23,965 bases of DNA from an uncultured Olsenella sp. (lineage in GTDB: Bacteria; Actinomycetota; Coriobacteriia; Coriobacteriales; Atopobiaceae): the NCBI GenBank assembly GCA_900548775.1, contig URLM01000030.1, forward strand, positions 1-23,965, in the 5' to 3' direction. Below, one piece after another: positions 1-6,269 of this stretch (positions are counted from its first letter, which is position 1; each line of letters starts with the position of its first letter). The notes beneath the pieces were generated by a model. It did not search any database and was not told where the DNA came from. It saw nothing but the letters and a program-made list of their open reading frames with translations. The translations under genes and the position numbers were made by a program.

Positions 1-302
1 CCCACCCCCACCTCCTCCCCACTCCGTTCTTTATCGGTATCTGTGAAACGGGGATGACGTTTGCCCAGTTGGCGGCCAACGCGATTCACAGATACCGATA
101 AAGAACGGAAGGGGGACGGGGAGAAGTGAGCTAGGAACCACTCGCCGTTTACGAAAGATTTTAAACATATTTCAAAACCTGGAATCATCTTGAGCGGCTT
201 GGTGGAATGATACTCTCTGTTTGGTGGAGCGCCTCGGCCCATGCGTCGCTGCATGGCACCAGAGGAGCCACGTGCGGTTGCCCGCAGGATAAGGAGAAGC
301 CC
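1..302. other. Intergenic region before the first gene
   Basis: No coding region is supported here. The left part holds the 23-109 hairpin repeat. The AT-richer stretch around 150-190 probably carries the promoter of the radical SAM gene, but I see no convincing -35/-10 pair. A good ribosome binding site (AAGGAGAAG, about 289-297) precedes the ATG at 303. Confidence 0.5.
23..109. repeat. Hairpin repeat family R1, copy 1 (25-bp arms, 37-nt loop)
   Basis: Arms at 23-47 and 85-109 are perfect 25-bp inverted repeats (left arm begins TCCGTTCTTTATCGG). They enclose a 37-nt spacer that contains GTTTGCCCAGTTG. A second copy with the same arm length, the same spacer length and the same spacer core lies at 16627-16713. 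The conserved loop and fixed geometry suggest a dispersed structured element rather than a chance palindrome. No T-tract follows that would make it a plain terminator. Confidence 0.85.
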
Positions 303-1739
303 ATGCCCGCGTTCACTTCCATCAAGGCCAAGGCCATCGGCATCGCTGTCGACCAGGGCGTCAACATGCTCTACGACGACTTCGACGGCAACCTGCCCAA
401 GGTCGAGTCTCTCATCAACAAGTTTGCCGGTTCCGGCGACTCCATCAACGAAGCCCAGCTCAGGCTCTTCAACATGGTCATGGGCTACGTGAAGGATCCA
501 ACCAACAACTGGCGCCGTCTTGTCGACAACATCATCAACAACGTCGACAAGGACGTCGTCAAGACCTTCGTGCACAACTTCTTCGTGAACTCCGTGACCA
601 TCGGCGGCGCGCGCCAGCGCGAGGTCAACGACACCGAGGGCTGCAACTGCCCGTGGGCCATCCTCATGGACCCCACCACCCGCTGCAACCTGCACTGCAA
701 CGGTTGCTGGGCGGCCAACTACACCAACGCCAACCACAAGGACCTCACCTTCGAGGAGCTTGACTCCATCATCACGCAGGGCAAGGCCCTCGGGACCTAC
801 ATCTACCTCTTCACCGGCGGCGAGCCCATGGTTCGCAAGCACGACCTCATCCGCCTGTGCGAGAAGCACCCGGACTGCTTCTTCTCGGCCTTCACCAACG
901 GCACGCTGGTGGACGAGGCCTTCGCCGACGAGATGCTCCGCGTGAAGAACTTCATGCCGGCCTTCTCCATCGAGGGCTTCGAGGAGGCCACGGACTCCCG
1001 CCGCGGCGAAGGCACGTTCAAGCGCGTTACCCACGCCATGGACATCCTGCGCGAGCGCAAGCTGCCGTTCGGCGCGTCAATGTGCTACACCAGCGCAAAC
1101 TACGACTCCATCACGAGCGACGAGTACATCCAGTTCCTCGTCGATAAGGGCGTCCTCTTCGCGTGGATCTTCACGTACATGCCCGTTGGCCTGGGCGCTC
1201 CCGTGGAGCTTCTCGCCACCGCCGAGCAGCGCGCCGGCATGTACGACAAGGTCCGCAAGAACTGGCGCAACAACGTGCCCATCTTCTTCGCGGACTTCTG
1301 GAACGACGGCGAGTACACGGGTGGCTGCATTGCCGGCGCCCGTCGCTACATGCACATCAACGCCGCCGGCGACGTGGAGCCGTGCGCGTTCATCCACTAC
1401 TCCGACTCCAACATCCGCGAGAAGACCCTGCTCGAGTGCTACAAGAGCCCGCTGTTCAAGAGCTATCAGGCTCACCAGCCGTTCAACTCCAACATGCTGA
1501 GGCCGTGCCCGCTGCTGGACAACCCCGGCAAGCTCTCCGAGATGGTGCACGAGACGGGCGCCAGGTCCACGGACTACGTGCACCCCGAGGACGTGGACGA
1601 GCTTGAGAGCAAGACGCAGGCAGCCGCTGCGGCATGGGCCGAGAAGTCCGCGCCCATCTGGGCTGCCAGCCCCAAGGGCAGGCTGTCCGATCGTCTCGCC
1701 AAGGAGACCGGCGACCCCAACGTCTGGGTGAAGTACTAG
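303..1739 (+). CDS. Radical SAM protein with Cys-containing C-terminal region
   Basis: A 478-residue protein. The radical SAM cluster motif CNLHCNGC (C-x3-C-x2-C) supplies Cys128, Cys132 and Cys135, followed by the SAM-binding FTGGEPM segment about 40 residues later. About 90 helical residues precede the barrel. The C-terminal part has further Cys residues (GGCIAGARR, DVEPCAFIHY, LRPCPLLDN), resembling a SPASM-like auxiliary Fe-S region seen in enzymes acting on peptides or other large substrates; that assignment is an inference. The ATG at 303 is chosen because AAGGAGAAG lies just upstream; the frame stays open to 207 without a better ribosome site. It stands alone, with a possible terminator at 1815-1838. 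The substrate is unknown, and no small precursor-peptide gene is visible beside it. Confidence 0.85.
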   Translation: MPAFTSIKAKAIGIAVDQGVNMLYDDFDGNLPKVESLINKFAGSGDSINEAQLRLFNMVMGYVKDPTNNWRRLVDNIINNVDKDVVKTFVHNFFVNSVTIGGARQREVNDTEGCNCPWAILMDPTTRCNLHCNGCWAANYTNANHKDLTFEELDSIITQGKALGTYIYLFTGGEPMVRKHDLIRLCEKHPDCFFSAFTNGTLVDEAFADEMLRVKNFMPAFSIEGFEEATDSRRGEGTFKRVTHAMDILRERKLPFGASMCYTSANYDSITSDEYIQFLVDKGVLFAWIFTYMPVGLGAPVELLATAEQRAGMYDKVRKNWRNNVPIFFADFWNDGEYTGGCIAGARRYMHINAAGDVEPCAFIHYSDSNIREKTLLECYKSPLFKSYQAHQPFNSNMLRPCPLLDNPGKLSEMVHETGARSTDYVHPEDVDELESKTQAAAAAWAEKSAPIWAASPKGRLSDRLAKETGDPNVWVKY

Positions 1740-1814
1740 GGGTTCGCGGTTCTCGGCAGGTGGTTGCGCAACGGGTGGCGCAGTCCCGGCGTTTCGTCTT
1801 TCCTGCAATTTCCG

Positions 1815-1838
1815 AGCGGTTAGGGTAGCTTAACCGCT
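1815..1838 (+). terminator. Possible terminator of the radical SAM gene; also box-like palindrome 1
   Basis: AGCGGTTA (1815-1822) pairs perfectly with TAACCGCT (1831-1838) around an 8-nt loop, and a T-rich stretch (GGTTTTTC) begins at 1840, about 75 bp past the stop at 1739. The central TTAGGG..CTTAA also resembles the two palindromes downstream, so the site may be an operator instead of, or as well as, a terminator. Confidence 0.5.
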
Positions 1839-1898
1839 TGGTTTTTCTGTTGGAGCGATGCCGGCGGTTGGTCCCCAGTTGTGAAGACGCGAGTGTTC

Positions 1899-1922
1899 GC
1901 CGTTTAGGCCAGCCTAAACGGC
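1899..1922. promoter_or_regulatory. Perfect 24-bp palindrome, DtxR/MntR-like operator candidate
   Basis: GCCGTTTAGGC (1899-1909) and GCCTAAACGGC (1912-1922) form 11-bp perfect arms with only 2 nt between them. This is too tight for a good RNA hairpin but typical of a dimer-binding operator. The TTTAGG..CCTAAA core resembles metalloregulator boxes of the DtxR/IdeR/MntR family (known consensus TTAGGTTAG-type half sites). No such regulator is encoded in the window. Confidence 0.5.
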
Positions 1923-1964
1923 TGGATCTCGCGGATTGATGACGACACCGCCGTAATTCGCCGG

Positions 1965-1978
1965 TTAGGGCGCCCTAA
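1965..1978. promoter_or_regulatory. TTAGGGCGCCCTAA palindrome, third operator-like box
   Basis: A perfect 14-bp palindrome sharing TTAGG/CCTAA half sites with the 1899-1922 box, centred 61 bp from it. It lies about 115 bp before the start of the peptide-deformylase-like gene and just upstream of the weak promoter-like TAAGAT (2022-2027). Confidence 0.45.
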
Positions 1979-2092
1979 GCGTCCAGAACGCGCGACCTTC
2001 TCGCCAGGCTGCGCTAGGCGGTAAGATATGGCCTGCTTGAAAACGGCTGTGTCGGCCCAAGCGGCCCGCCGGCCCTCTCGAAAGGAATGCGA

Positions 2093-2512
2093 ATGATTCG
2101 CGAGCTCTGCAAGGACGACGCCGTCCTCTCCAAGAAGTGCCAGCGCGCCACGCCCGAGGACGCGCCCCTGGCGCAGGACCTCATCGACACCCTCCGCTCC
2201 GTCGAGGACGGGGCCTGCCTGGCGGCCAACCAGATTGGCGAGACAAAGGCCGTCGTGGTCTACCTCGACGACAACGGGGACGCCCACGTCCTCTATAACC
2301 CCCGCGTCATGATGGGCCTCAACGCCACGCGCACCGTCGAGGGGTGCCTCTCGCACGACGAGCCCTCAAAGGTCACCCGCTACGCAAAGGTCAAGGTCTC
2401 CTACGACGAGCTGGTGGACGGCAAGTTTGTGCCGCGCCGCCGCGACCTCACCGGCTGGGAGGCCCAGATGGTGCAGCACATGGTCGACCACTGCAACGGC
2501 AAGCTGGTCTAG
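2093..2512 (+). CDS. Peptide-deformylase-like protein lacking the catalytic Glu
   Basis: 139 residues, shorter than usual deformylases (about 165-180). Family motif 1 is GACLAANQ (residues 40-47; usual form GxGLAAxQ). Motif 2, EGCLS (83-87), is intact with the metal-ligand Cys85. Motif 3, normally HExDH, reads HMVDH (129-133): both metal-ligand histidines (129, 133) remain but the catalytic Glu is Met130. True deformylases use a metal ion to remove the formyl group from the N-terminal Met of new proteins; with this change normal activity is doubtful. The ATG at 2093 is preferred because AAAGG lies 7 nt upstream; an ATG at 2087 is too close to it. It is followed after 9 bp by the DUF1858-like gene, so the two are probably co-transcribed. 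Confidence 0.85.
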   Translation: MIRELCKDDAVLSKKCQRATPEDAPLAQDLIDTLRSVEDGACLAANQIGETKAVVVYLDDNGDAHVLYNPRVMMGLNATRTVEGCLSHDEPSKVTRYAKVKVSYDELVDGKFVPRRRDLTGWEAQMVQHMVDHCNGKLV

Positions 2513-2521
2513 GAGGTACTT

Positions 2522-2902
2522 GTGGCGGACGAGAAGAACGTCATCGACCTCGACCTGCCGGCGGGCAAGCTCTTCGCGCAGTACCCGGACCTTCAAGGGC
2601 TTCTCGCCGAGATGGGCGTCGGGGACGTTGACGCCGAGAAGACCCTGCCCGAGGTTGCGGCAGACCTGGGGGTCGAGACGAGCGTGATTGCTTTTGCGCT
2701 GGAGGCATCCGGTTACGACGTACGGGGCCTCAAGGCATCTGGCGACGGTTACAAGAGCCCACTTGGCGACGTGATGAGCGTGCTCTTTGACAACTCCTTC
2801 CACGGCGAGCCGCTGCCGGAGACGACCTCCTCTGGCCCCATGCTTGCTCACATGGAGATGGCCATCCGACGCGCGCAGGAGGAGGGCAAGCTCCCCAAGT
2901 GA
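2522..2902 (+). CDS. Small DUF1858-like protein
   Basis: 126 residues beginning with GTG; AGGAGG ends about 5 nt upstream and overlaps the preceding stop region, indicating translational linkage with the deformylase-like gene. Residues about 10-66 (LPAGKLFAQYPDLQGLLAEM, then KTLPEVAADLGV) resemble the small helical DUF1858/ScdA-N type domain. The Cys pair often found in that domain is absent, and the protein contains no Cys at all. The C-terminal half (about 70-126) is not recognised. There is no signal peptide or membrane segment, so it is probably cytosolic. Function unknown. Its stop codon lies inside a 29-bp near-perfect palindrome. Confidence 0.65.
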   Translation: MADEKNVIDLDLPAGKLFAQYPDLQGLLAEMGVGDVDAEKTLPEVAADLGVETSVIAFALEASGYDVRGLKASGDGYKSPLGDVMSVLFDNSFHGEPLPETTSSGPMLAHMEMAIRRAQEEGKLPK

Positions 2903-2928
2903 GGCAAAGGGACGGTCCCTTTGCCTCA
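2900..2928. terminator. 29-bp palindrome overlapping a stop codon
   Basis: TGAGGCAAAGGGAC (2900-2913) and GTCCCTTTGCCTCA (2915-2928) are perfect 14-bp arms around one base. The TGA stop of the upstream gene is the first triplet of the palindrome. No T-run follows on the plus strand, so this is either a stem that stabilises the mRNA end or a repeat element, not a canonical terminator. Confidence 0.55.
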
Positions 2929-3036
2929 TCCACGGCGCCAGAGCAGCGTTTTTTGCAATCGCGTTGACGTTTTTCTCGCCTTCGGTGCAAAACGGGCGCC
3001 CGAAAGGCCCTTATCGACAGGATTTACTCAATAGCA

Positions 3037-3069
3037 AGCCCTCCGGCGCCAAATTGACGCCGGAGGGCT
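3037..3069 (+). terminator. Hairpin of the 9-nt-loop family (R2), copy A, terminator-like
   Basis: AGCCCTCCGGCG (3037-3048) pairs perfectly with CGCCGGAGGGCT (3058-3069) around a 9-nt loop, and GATTTTAG follows. It fits a rho-independent terminator of the upstream pair. The apex GGCG-CC(A/G)NNNNNN-CGCC recurs in three hairpins at 5447-5595. Confidence 0.7.
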
Positions 3070-3109
3070 GATTTTAGTCTTGCTGCTGCTCCCTCCGGAT
3101 ATTTTTTGA

Positions 3110-3135
3110 TCATGTGTACATTGTTAAACACATGA
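3110..3135. promoter_or_regulatory. Inverted repeat upstream of the TetR gene, candidate operator
   Basis: TCATGTGT (3110-3117) and ACACATGA (3128-3135) are perfect 8-bp arms 10 nt apart, about 120 bp before the TetR start codon in an AT-rich stretch. Size and position fit an autoregulatory TetR-family operator. Binding is an inference. Confidence 0.45.
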
Positions 3136-3256
3136 CCGATTTCTACTCGAATTCAATTAGTATGAATTGCGTACAAGCACATCGAGGCAGCATGGGATTC
3201 TTTCGCCGGTAATCATACACTTACGTCGTTATCTGTTGAACCTTGAGGGGGCACGC

Positions 3257-3850
3257 ATGGCAGAGAAGGGCTTGAACAGGAACGCACAGCGATCCATTCG
3301 CCTGCTCAAGGAAGCGTTCATGGAGCTGCTCGCCGAGAAGCCGTACGAGAGCATCACGGTCTCGAACGTGGCGCGTAAGGCAGACCTCAACCGAGGCACG
3401 TTCTACGCGCACTTCGACAACGTGGACGACCTCATGAGGTCCGTGATGTCTGACACGGCGGATACCATCTCGGAGTTTCTCTCCAAGGCAGTGGAGAGCG
3501 GGTTCCTTGAGGACCCTCTGCCCGTTCTCGCTCAGGTCGGTGCATACCTCGACCAGAACCGGGAGCTTACGCGCAAGCTCGTCGAGTCGAGGAGCGTCGA
3601 GCCTTTTGTCCTTGCGCTCGAGAGCAGATTCCGTGAGTGGGTTCAGCAGCGAATTCCCGCGCGCACGGCCGAGGAGAAGCTCGCCTGCGCCATGCTCACG
3701 GATTACCTTGCGGGTGGCGTCCTGCAGACCTACCGGTCCTGGCTGGTAGGGGAGTACCCCGGCGTGGAGATCGAGGAGGTCAACAAGTATCTCGGAGAGT
3801 TCGTGCGCTCGACGGGCAAGGTGCTCTCTGGGCTGCAAGCGGGGAAGTAG
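3257..3850 (+). CDS. TetR/AcrR-family transcriptional regulator
   Basis: 197 residues. Residues about 9-57 form a TetR N-terminal helix-turn-helix: ITVSNVARKADLNRGTFYAHF is the typical recognition region ending in the YAHF signature. The remaining 130 residues are helical and variable, as expected for a ligand or dimer domain; the ligand cannot be read from the sequence. The ATG at 3257 follows GAGGGGG by 5 nt. Upstream in-frame codons (from 3167) overlap the presumed promoter and are rejected. The pseudo-esterase chimera follows 132 bp downstream on the same strand and is a candidate target, though a weak hairpin at 3889-3905 separates them. Confidence 0.88.
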   Translation: MAEKGLNRNAQRSIRLLKEAFMELLAEKPYESITVSNVARKADLNRGTFYAHFDNVDDLMRSVMSDTADTISEFLSKAVESGFLEDPLPVLAQVGAYLDQNRELTRKLVESRSVEPFVLALESRFREWVQQRIPARTAEEKLACAMLTDYLAGGVLQTYRSWLVGEYPGVEIEEVNKYLGEFVRSTGKVLSGLQAGK

Positions 3851-3982
3851 CCGATAAGGTCGCAGTGCGCGCCTCCTCCTGCTCCGCTCGCGAGGTCTTC
3901 TCGCGCTCTCTCCTCTCGCTCGAGAAGAAGCACGCTGCAATGGCGCACAATATACGCATTGGGAACGCGAGACGGAGGCAAC

Positions 3983-5410
3983 ATGGAGACCAAGGACTTT
4001 ACCCTGCATCGCGACGGTGTCGACGGGGACTTTGACGTGACGCTGTACGGTACTGCCGGCAGGCCGGTCATCGTGTTTCCCGAGGGGGACTCCTCGTGCT
4101 CGAGCTGGGAGGACGGCGGCATGATCGACGCGCTCGCCGGGCTCATCAACGCCGGGCGCGTGCGGCTCTTCTGCGTTGACTCGGCCGACGGTTCCAGCTG
4201 GTATGCGGGCTACGCTCCCACGGAGTATCGCCTGGCGAGCCTTGGCGGGTACTTTGATCTGGTCGAGAATGACCTTGCCCAGCTGGTGCGCGAGGAGGCG
4301 CCCGGGGCTGGTGCGCCTCTCGTTGCCGGCGCGGGCATTGGCGCGCTTAACGCAACAATTGCAATGCTTCGCAAGCCCAGCCTCTATGGCGGGCTTCTCG
4401 CGCTCTCGGGTACCTATGATGCCGCGCGGGTCGTTGGTAACGCTATGTCCGATGGTTGGCGTGCCTTCTCGCCCGTGGACGCGGTGCGCGGCCTGTGTGA
4501 CAATCCGCTGCTGGTAGAGGCCCTTGCCGGACGGCAGCTCGCGTTTGTGTGCGGAACCGGTGCTGGTGAGGAGGCCGGGGAGACCCAGCGCACGCTCCAG
4601 GGCGAGCTTGAGTCTGCGGGCGTGGCGGCTACGTTCGAGTACTGGGGCGCCGACGTTGATCACAGCTGGGGCTGGTGGCGGGAGGAGGCAAGGCAGCTCC
4701 TTCCGTGCCTGCTCGACGAGGGTGGCCTTGACCGTCGGCATGCCGCGTCGATTGTGGGGGACGCACGGGCGGTCGCCAAGACGGCCGGCGTGGACCTTGC
4801 CGGTGCCGGGGAGCGGCTCGAGCAGGCCAAGCAGCGTCTTTCGCAGGCCCGCGACACTCTTGCTGCGGCGGAGGAACGAACCAAGGACGAGGAGAAGTCC
4901 GTCGATGAGCACGCCAAGGAGGCGGAGCGTCTTGCCGCTGCGGCACGGGATGCGTGGGCCGAGAAGGACCGCATTGCCGCTCTGTTGGAGGATGCCATTC
5001 GCAAGGGCAATGAAGCCCAGGTAGAGGCCGATAAGGCTGCAGCAGAGCTCTCCTCGGCGAGATGGATTGCCGGCGAGGCCGAGGCAGCGGTCGCAAGCGC
5101 GAAGTCCGAGCTTGCTGCCGCAGGGGATGAGGTCGCTCGAGCCGAGGAGGCCGTCGAGGTGGCGCGTGCGCACGAGGCCGAGGCAAAGGCAAAGCTCGAG
5201 GTGGTGCTCGCGGAGGCGGCGGGTTCGGAGGTAGGTGCGGCGAAGAAGCCCGCCGCCGCGAAGAAGCCGGCCACCAGGAAGTCCACCGGGGCGAAGAAGC
5301 CCGCAACGTCTGGGGCCAAGAAGCCCGCCGCCGCCAAGAAGCCCACCGCTGGTACCAGGCGTTCTTCTCGCACGTCCAAGGCATCCGGCGGAGAGAGCGC
5401 CATGCGTTAA
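3983..5410 (+). CDS. Pseudo-esterase / coiled-coil / Lys-Ala-Pro tail chimera
   Basis: 475 residues in three parts. Residues 1-245 resemble the esterase-D-like alpha/beta hydrolase fold (VIVFPEG, a Trp/Tyr-rich WYAGYAPTEYR stretch, a late DHSWGWW with His227 in the catalytic-His position). The nucleophile elbow, normally GxSxG, reads GAGIG (116-120), with Gly where Ser should be, so hydrolysis is unlikely. Residues about 270-412 are an Ala/Glu/Lys-rich coiled coil. Residues 419-475 are a basic low-complexity tail with repeated KKPAA/KKPAT units, like histone-H1-type or mycobacterial HupB tails. There is no signal peptide or membrane segment. The ATG at 3983 follows GGAGG. Nucleic-acid or polyanion binding by the tail is an inference. 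Function unknown. Confidence 0.8.
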   Translation: METKDFTLHRDGVDGDFDVTLYGTAGRPVIVFPEGDSSCSSWEDGGMIDALAGLINAGRVRLFCVDSADGSSWYAGYAPTEYRLASLGGYFDLVENDLAQLVREEAPGAGAPLVAGAGIGALNATIAMLRKPSLYGGLLALSGTYDAARVVGNAMSDGWRAFSPVDAVRGLCDNPLLVEALAGRQLAFVCGTGAGEEAGETQRTLQGELESAGVAATFEYWGADVDHSWGWWREEARQLLPCLLDEGGLDRRHAASIVGDARAVAKTAGVDLAGAGERLEQAKQRLSQARDTLAAAEERTKDEEKSVDEHAKEAERLAAAARDAWAEKDRIAALLEDAIRKGNEAQVEADKAAAELSSARWIAGEAEAAVASAKSELAAAGDEVARAEEAVEVARAHEAEAKAKLEVVLAEAAGSEVGAAKKPAAAKKPATRKSTGAKKPATSGAKKPAAAKKPTAGTRRSSRTSKASGGESAMR

Positions 5411-5446
5411 CCCGTGTAGCAGTGGGCGTGCTGCAAATACCAACGC

Positions 5447-5469
5447 TCCGGCGAGAATTCGGCGCCGGA
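5447..5469. repeat. R2-family hairpin, copy B1 (reverse orientation)
   Basis: TCCGGCG (5447-5453) and CGCCGGA (5463-5469) enclose the 9-nt loop AGAATTCGG. Read on the minus strand the loop is CCGAATTCT, matching the other copies. It is followed by AAGGCCC and TGACAGGAT, which have near matches next to copy A at 3003-3022. Confidence 0.7.
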
Positions 5470-5498
5470 AGGCCCGCTTCTGACAGGATCCCGTACGA

Positions 5499-5539
5499 AA
5501 CGCTCCCTCTGGCGCCATATTCTCGCCGGAGGGAGCGTT
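5499..5539. repeat. R2-family hairpin, copy B2 (16-bp stem)
   Basis: The arms at 5499-5514 and 5524-5539 pair over 16 bp with one T-G wobble, around the 9-nt loop CCATATTCT. GTTATT follows, so it may also terminate transcription of the upstream chimera. Confidence 0.75.
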
Positions 5540-5562
5540 ATTGCAGCAATCGCGTACGAAAG

Positions 5563-5597
5563 AGGTCCTCTGGCGCCAATTACTCGCCAGAGGCCTT
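5563..5597. repeat. R2-family hairpin, copy B3
   Basis: CCTCTGGCG (5567-5575) and CGCCAGAGG (5585-5593) enclose the 9-nt loop CCAATTACT, with partial pairing continuing outward. CTTATT follows the stem. Confidence 0.7.
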
Positions 5598-5654
5598 ATT
5601 CCTGCAGGCAGATAACACTGATTCGGACGGCGCTAGGCGAAGGCGCTCTGGCCC

Positions 5655-6269
5655 CTATAGCAACGGGTCGAACGCGCGCGCGTACTGGGCGAACAGTCGA
5701 TCGAAGAAGTACGTGACCCCGAAGGTCGCATAAATCCGGTGAAGCGACGACCCCTCGCTCGCGTCCTTCCCAATGGCGAGTACGTCATCGAAGATGGCGT
5801 GCAGTGCCGGGTCCTCGCTTGCCGTCACAATGACCTTGTAGGCGCGGCACCGCTCGATGACCGCGCGCTGCCTGCGGGCAAAGCCGTTTGACGTTGTGAC
5901 AACGATGAGCAGGTCGTTGGGGGTGAGACTGTCGAGCATCCTGGTGCTTGGAGAGTCCTCGGGCACCAGGTGAACGGTCTTGTCCTCCACGAGCATCGCC
6001 TGCTGGAACTCGCGTAGCGCCAGCGTGGACGACTCTGTCGAGAAGACCACGATTCGCTCGCACGTGTTGAGCGAGTTCACGATTGGCAGCAGCCCGCCCC
6101 TGGCGACAAGCTCGTCTATTTCGGTGTATATGGCGTCGAGATCCCGATGCAGGTTACGGTGCTCGTCCCTCTCGGCCCAGGCATAGACAAGGTAGTGACG
6201 GCGCAGCGCGTTGAACTCGTCGTCGGAGAGTTCTCCCGCCTCCTTGATGTGGAAGCCAATCTCGCTCAT
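5655..6269 (-). CDS. SIS-domain protein, RpiR/MurR-like without DNA-binding domain
   Basis: 204 residues. The central part (about 65-185) is a sugar-isomerase (SIS) fold: ERIVVFSTESSTLALREF, then LTPNDLLIVVTTSNGF, then YKVIVTASEDP, the spacing seen in the sugar-phosphate-sensing half of RpiR/MurR regulators. Those regulators are about 280 residues with an N-terminal helix-turn-helix; here only about 60 residues precede the SIS domain and no helix-turn-helix is visible. The start is firm, with AGGAGG 4 nt before the ATG at 6269, so the short form seems genuine rather than a missed start. It is convergent with the chimera. Phosphosugar binding is likely from the family; the partner is unknown. 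Confidence 0.75.
   Translation of the reverse strand: MSEIGFHIKEAGELSDDEFNALRRHYLVYAWAERDEHRNLHRDLDAIYTEIDELVARGGLLPIVNSLNTCERIVVFSTESSTLALREFQQAMLVEDKTVHLVPEDSPSTRMLDSLTPNDLLIVVTTSNGFARRQRAVIERCRAYKVIVTASEDPALHAIFDDVLAIGKDASEGSSLHRIYATFGVTYFFDRLFAQYARAFDPLL

Larger units (their letters stand above)
1740..2092. other. Intergenic region with three related palindromes
   Basis: 353 bp without a supported gene. It contains three TTAGG/CCTAA-type palindromes (1815-1838, 1899-1922, 1965-1978), described separately. A weak promoter-like TAAGAT lies at 2022-2027, about 65 bp before the start at 2093. Confidence 0.6.
2903..3256. other. Intergenic region between the DUF1858-like and TetR genes
   Basis: 354 bp with no supported gene. 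It holds the end of the 29-bp palindrome, the 3037-3069 hairpin and an operator-like inverted repeat at 3110-3135. The stretch after about 3090 is AT-rich compared with its surroundings and is the likely promoter region of the TetR gene. Confidence 0.6.
5411..5654. other. Hairpin array between convergent genes
   Basis: 244 bp between the chimera (plus) and the SIS gene (minus). It holds three R2-family hairpins (5447-5469, 5499-5539, 5563-5597) and the short words CGTACGAAA and GACAGGAT, which recur near R2 hairpins. Coding potential is not evident. Confidence 0.65.

Noticed and set aside
5221..5400. Lys/Ala/Pro tail as a frameshift artefact
   Set aside because: The coiled coil runs into it in the same frame, the stop comes shortly after, and repeated KKPAA units are a known form of basic tail in Actinomycetota.
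3221..5518. A 765-codon minus-strand open frame covering the TetR gene and the chimera
   Set aside because: It spans two genes and their regulatory gap, and its product is Arg/Leu/Gly-rich without motifs.
5411..5654. CRISPR array from the repeated hairpins
   Set aside because: The units differ in sequence and spacing, lack a constant direct repeat with unique spacers, and no cas genes are present.
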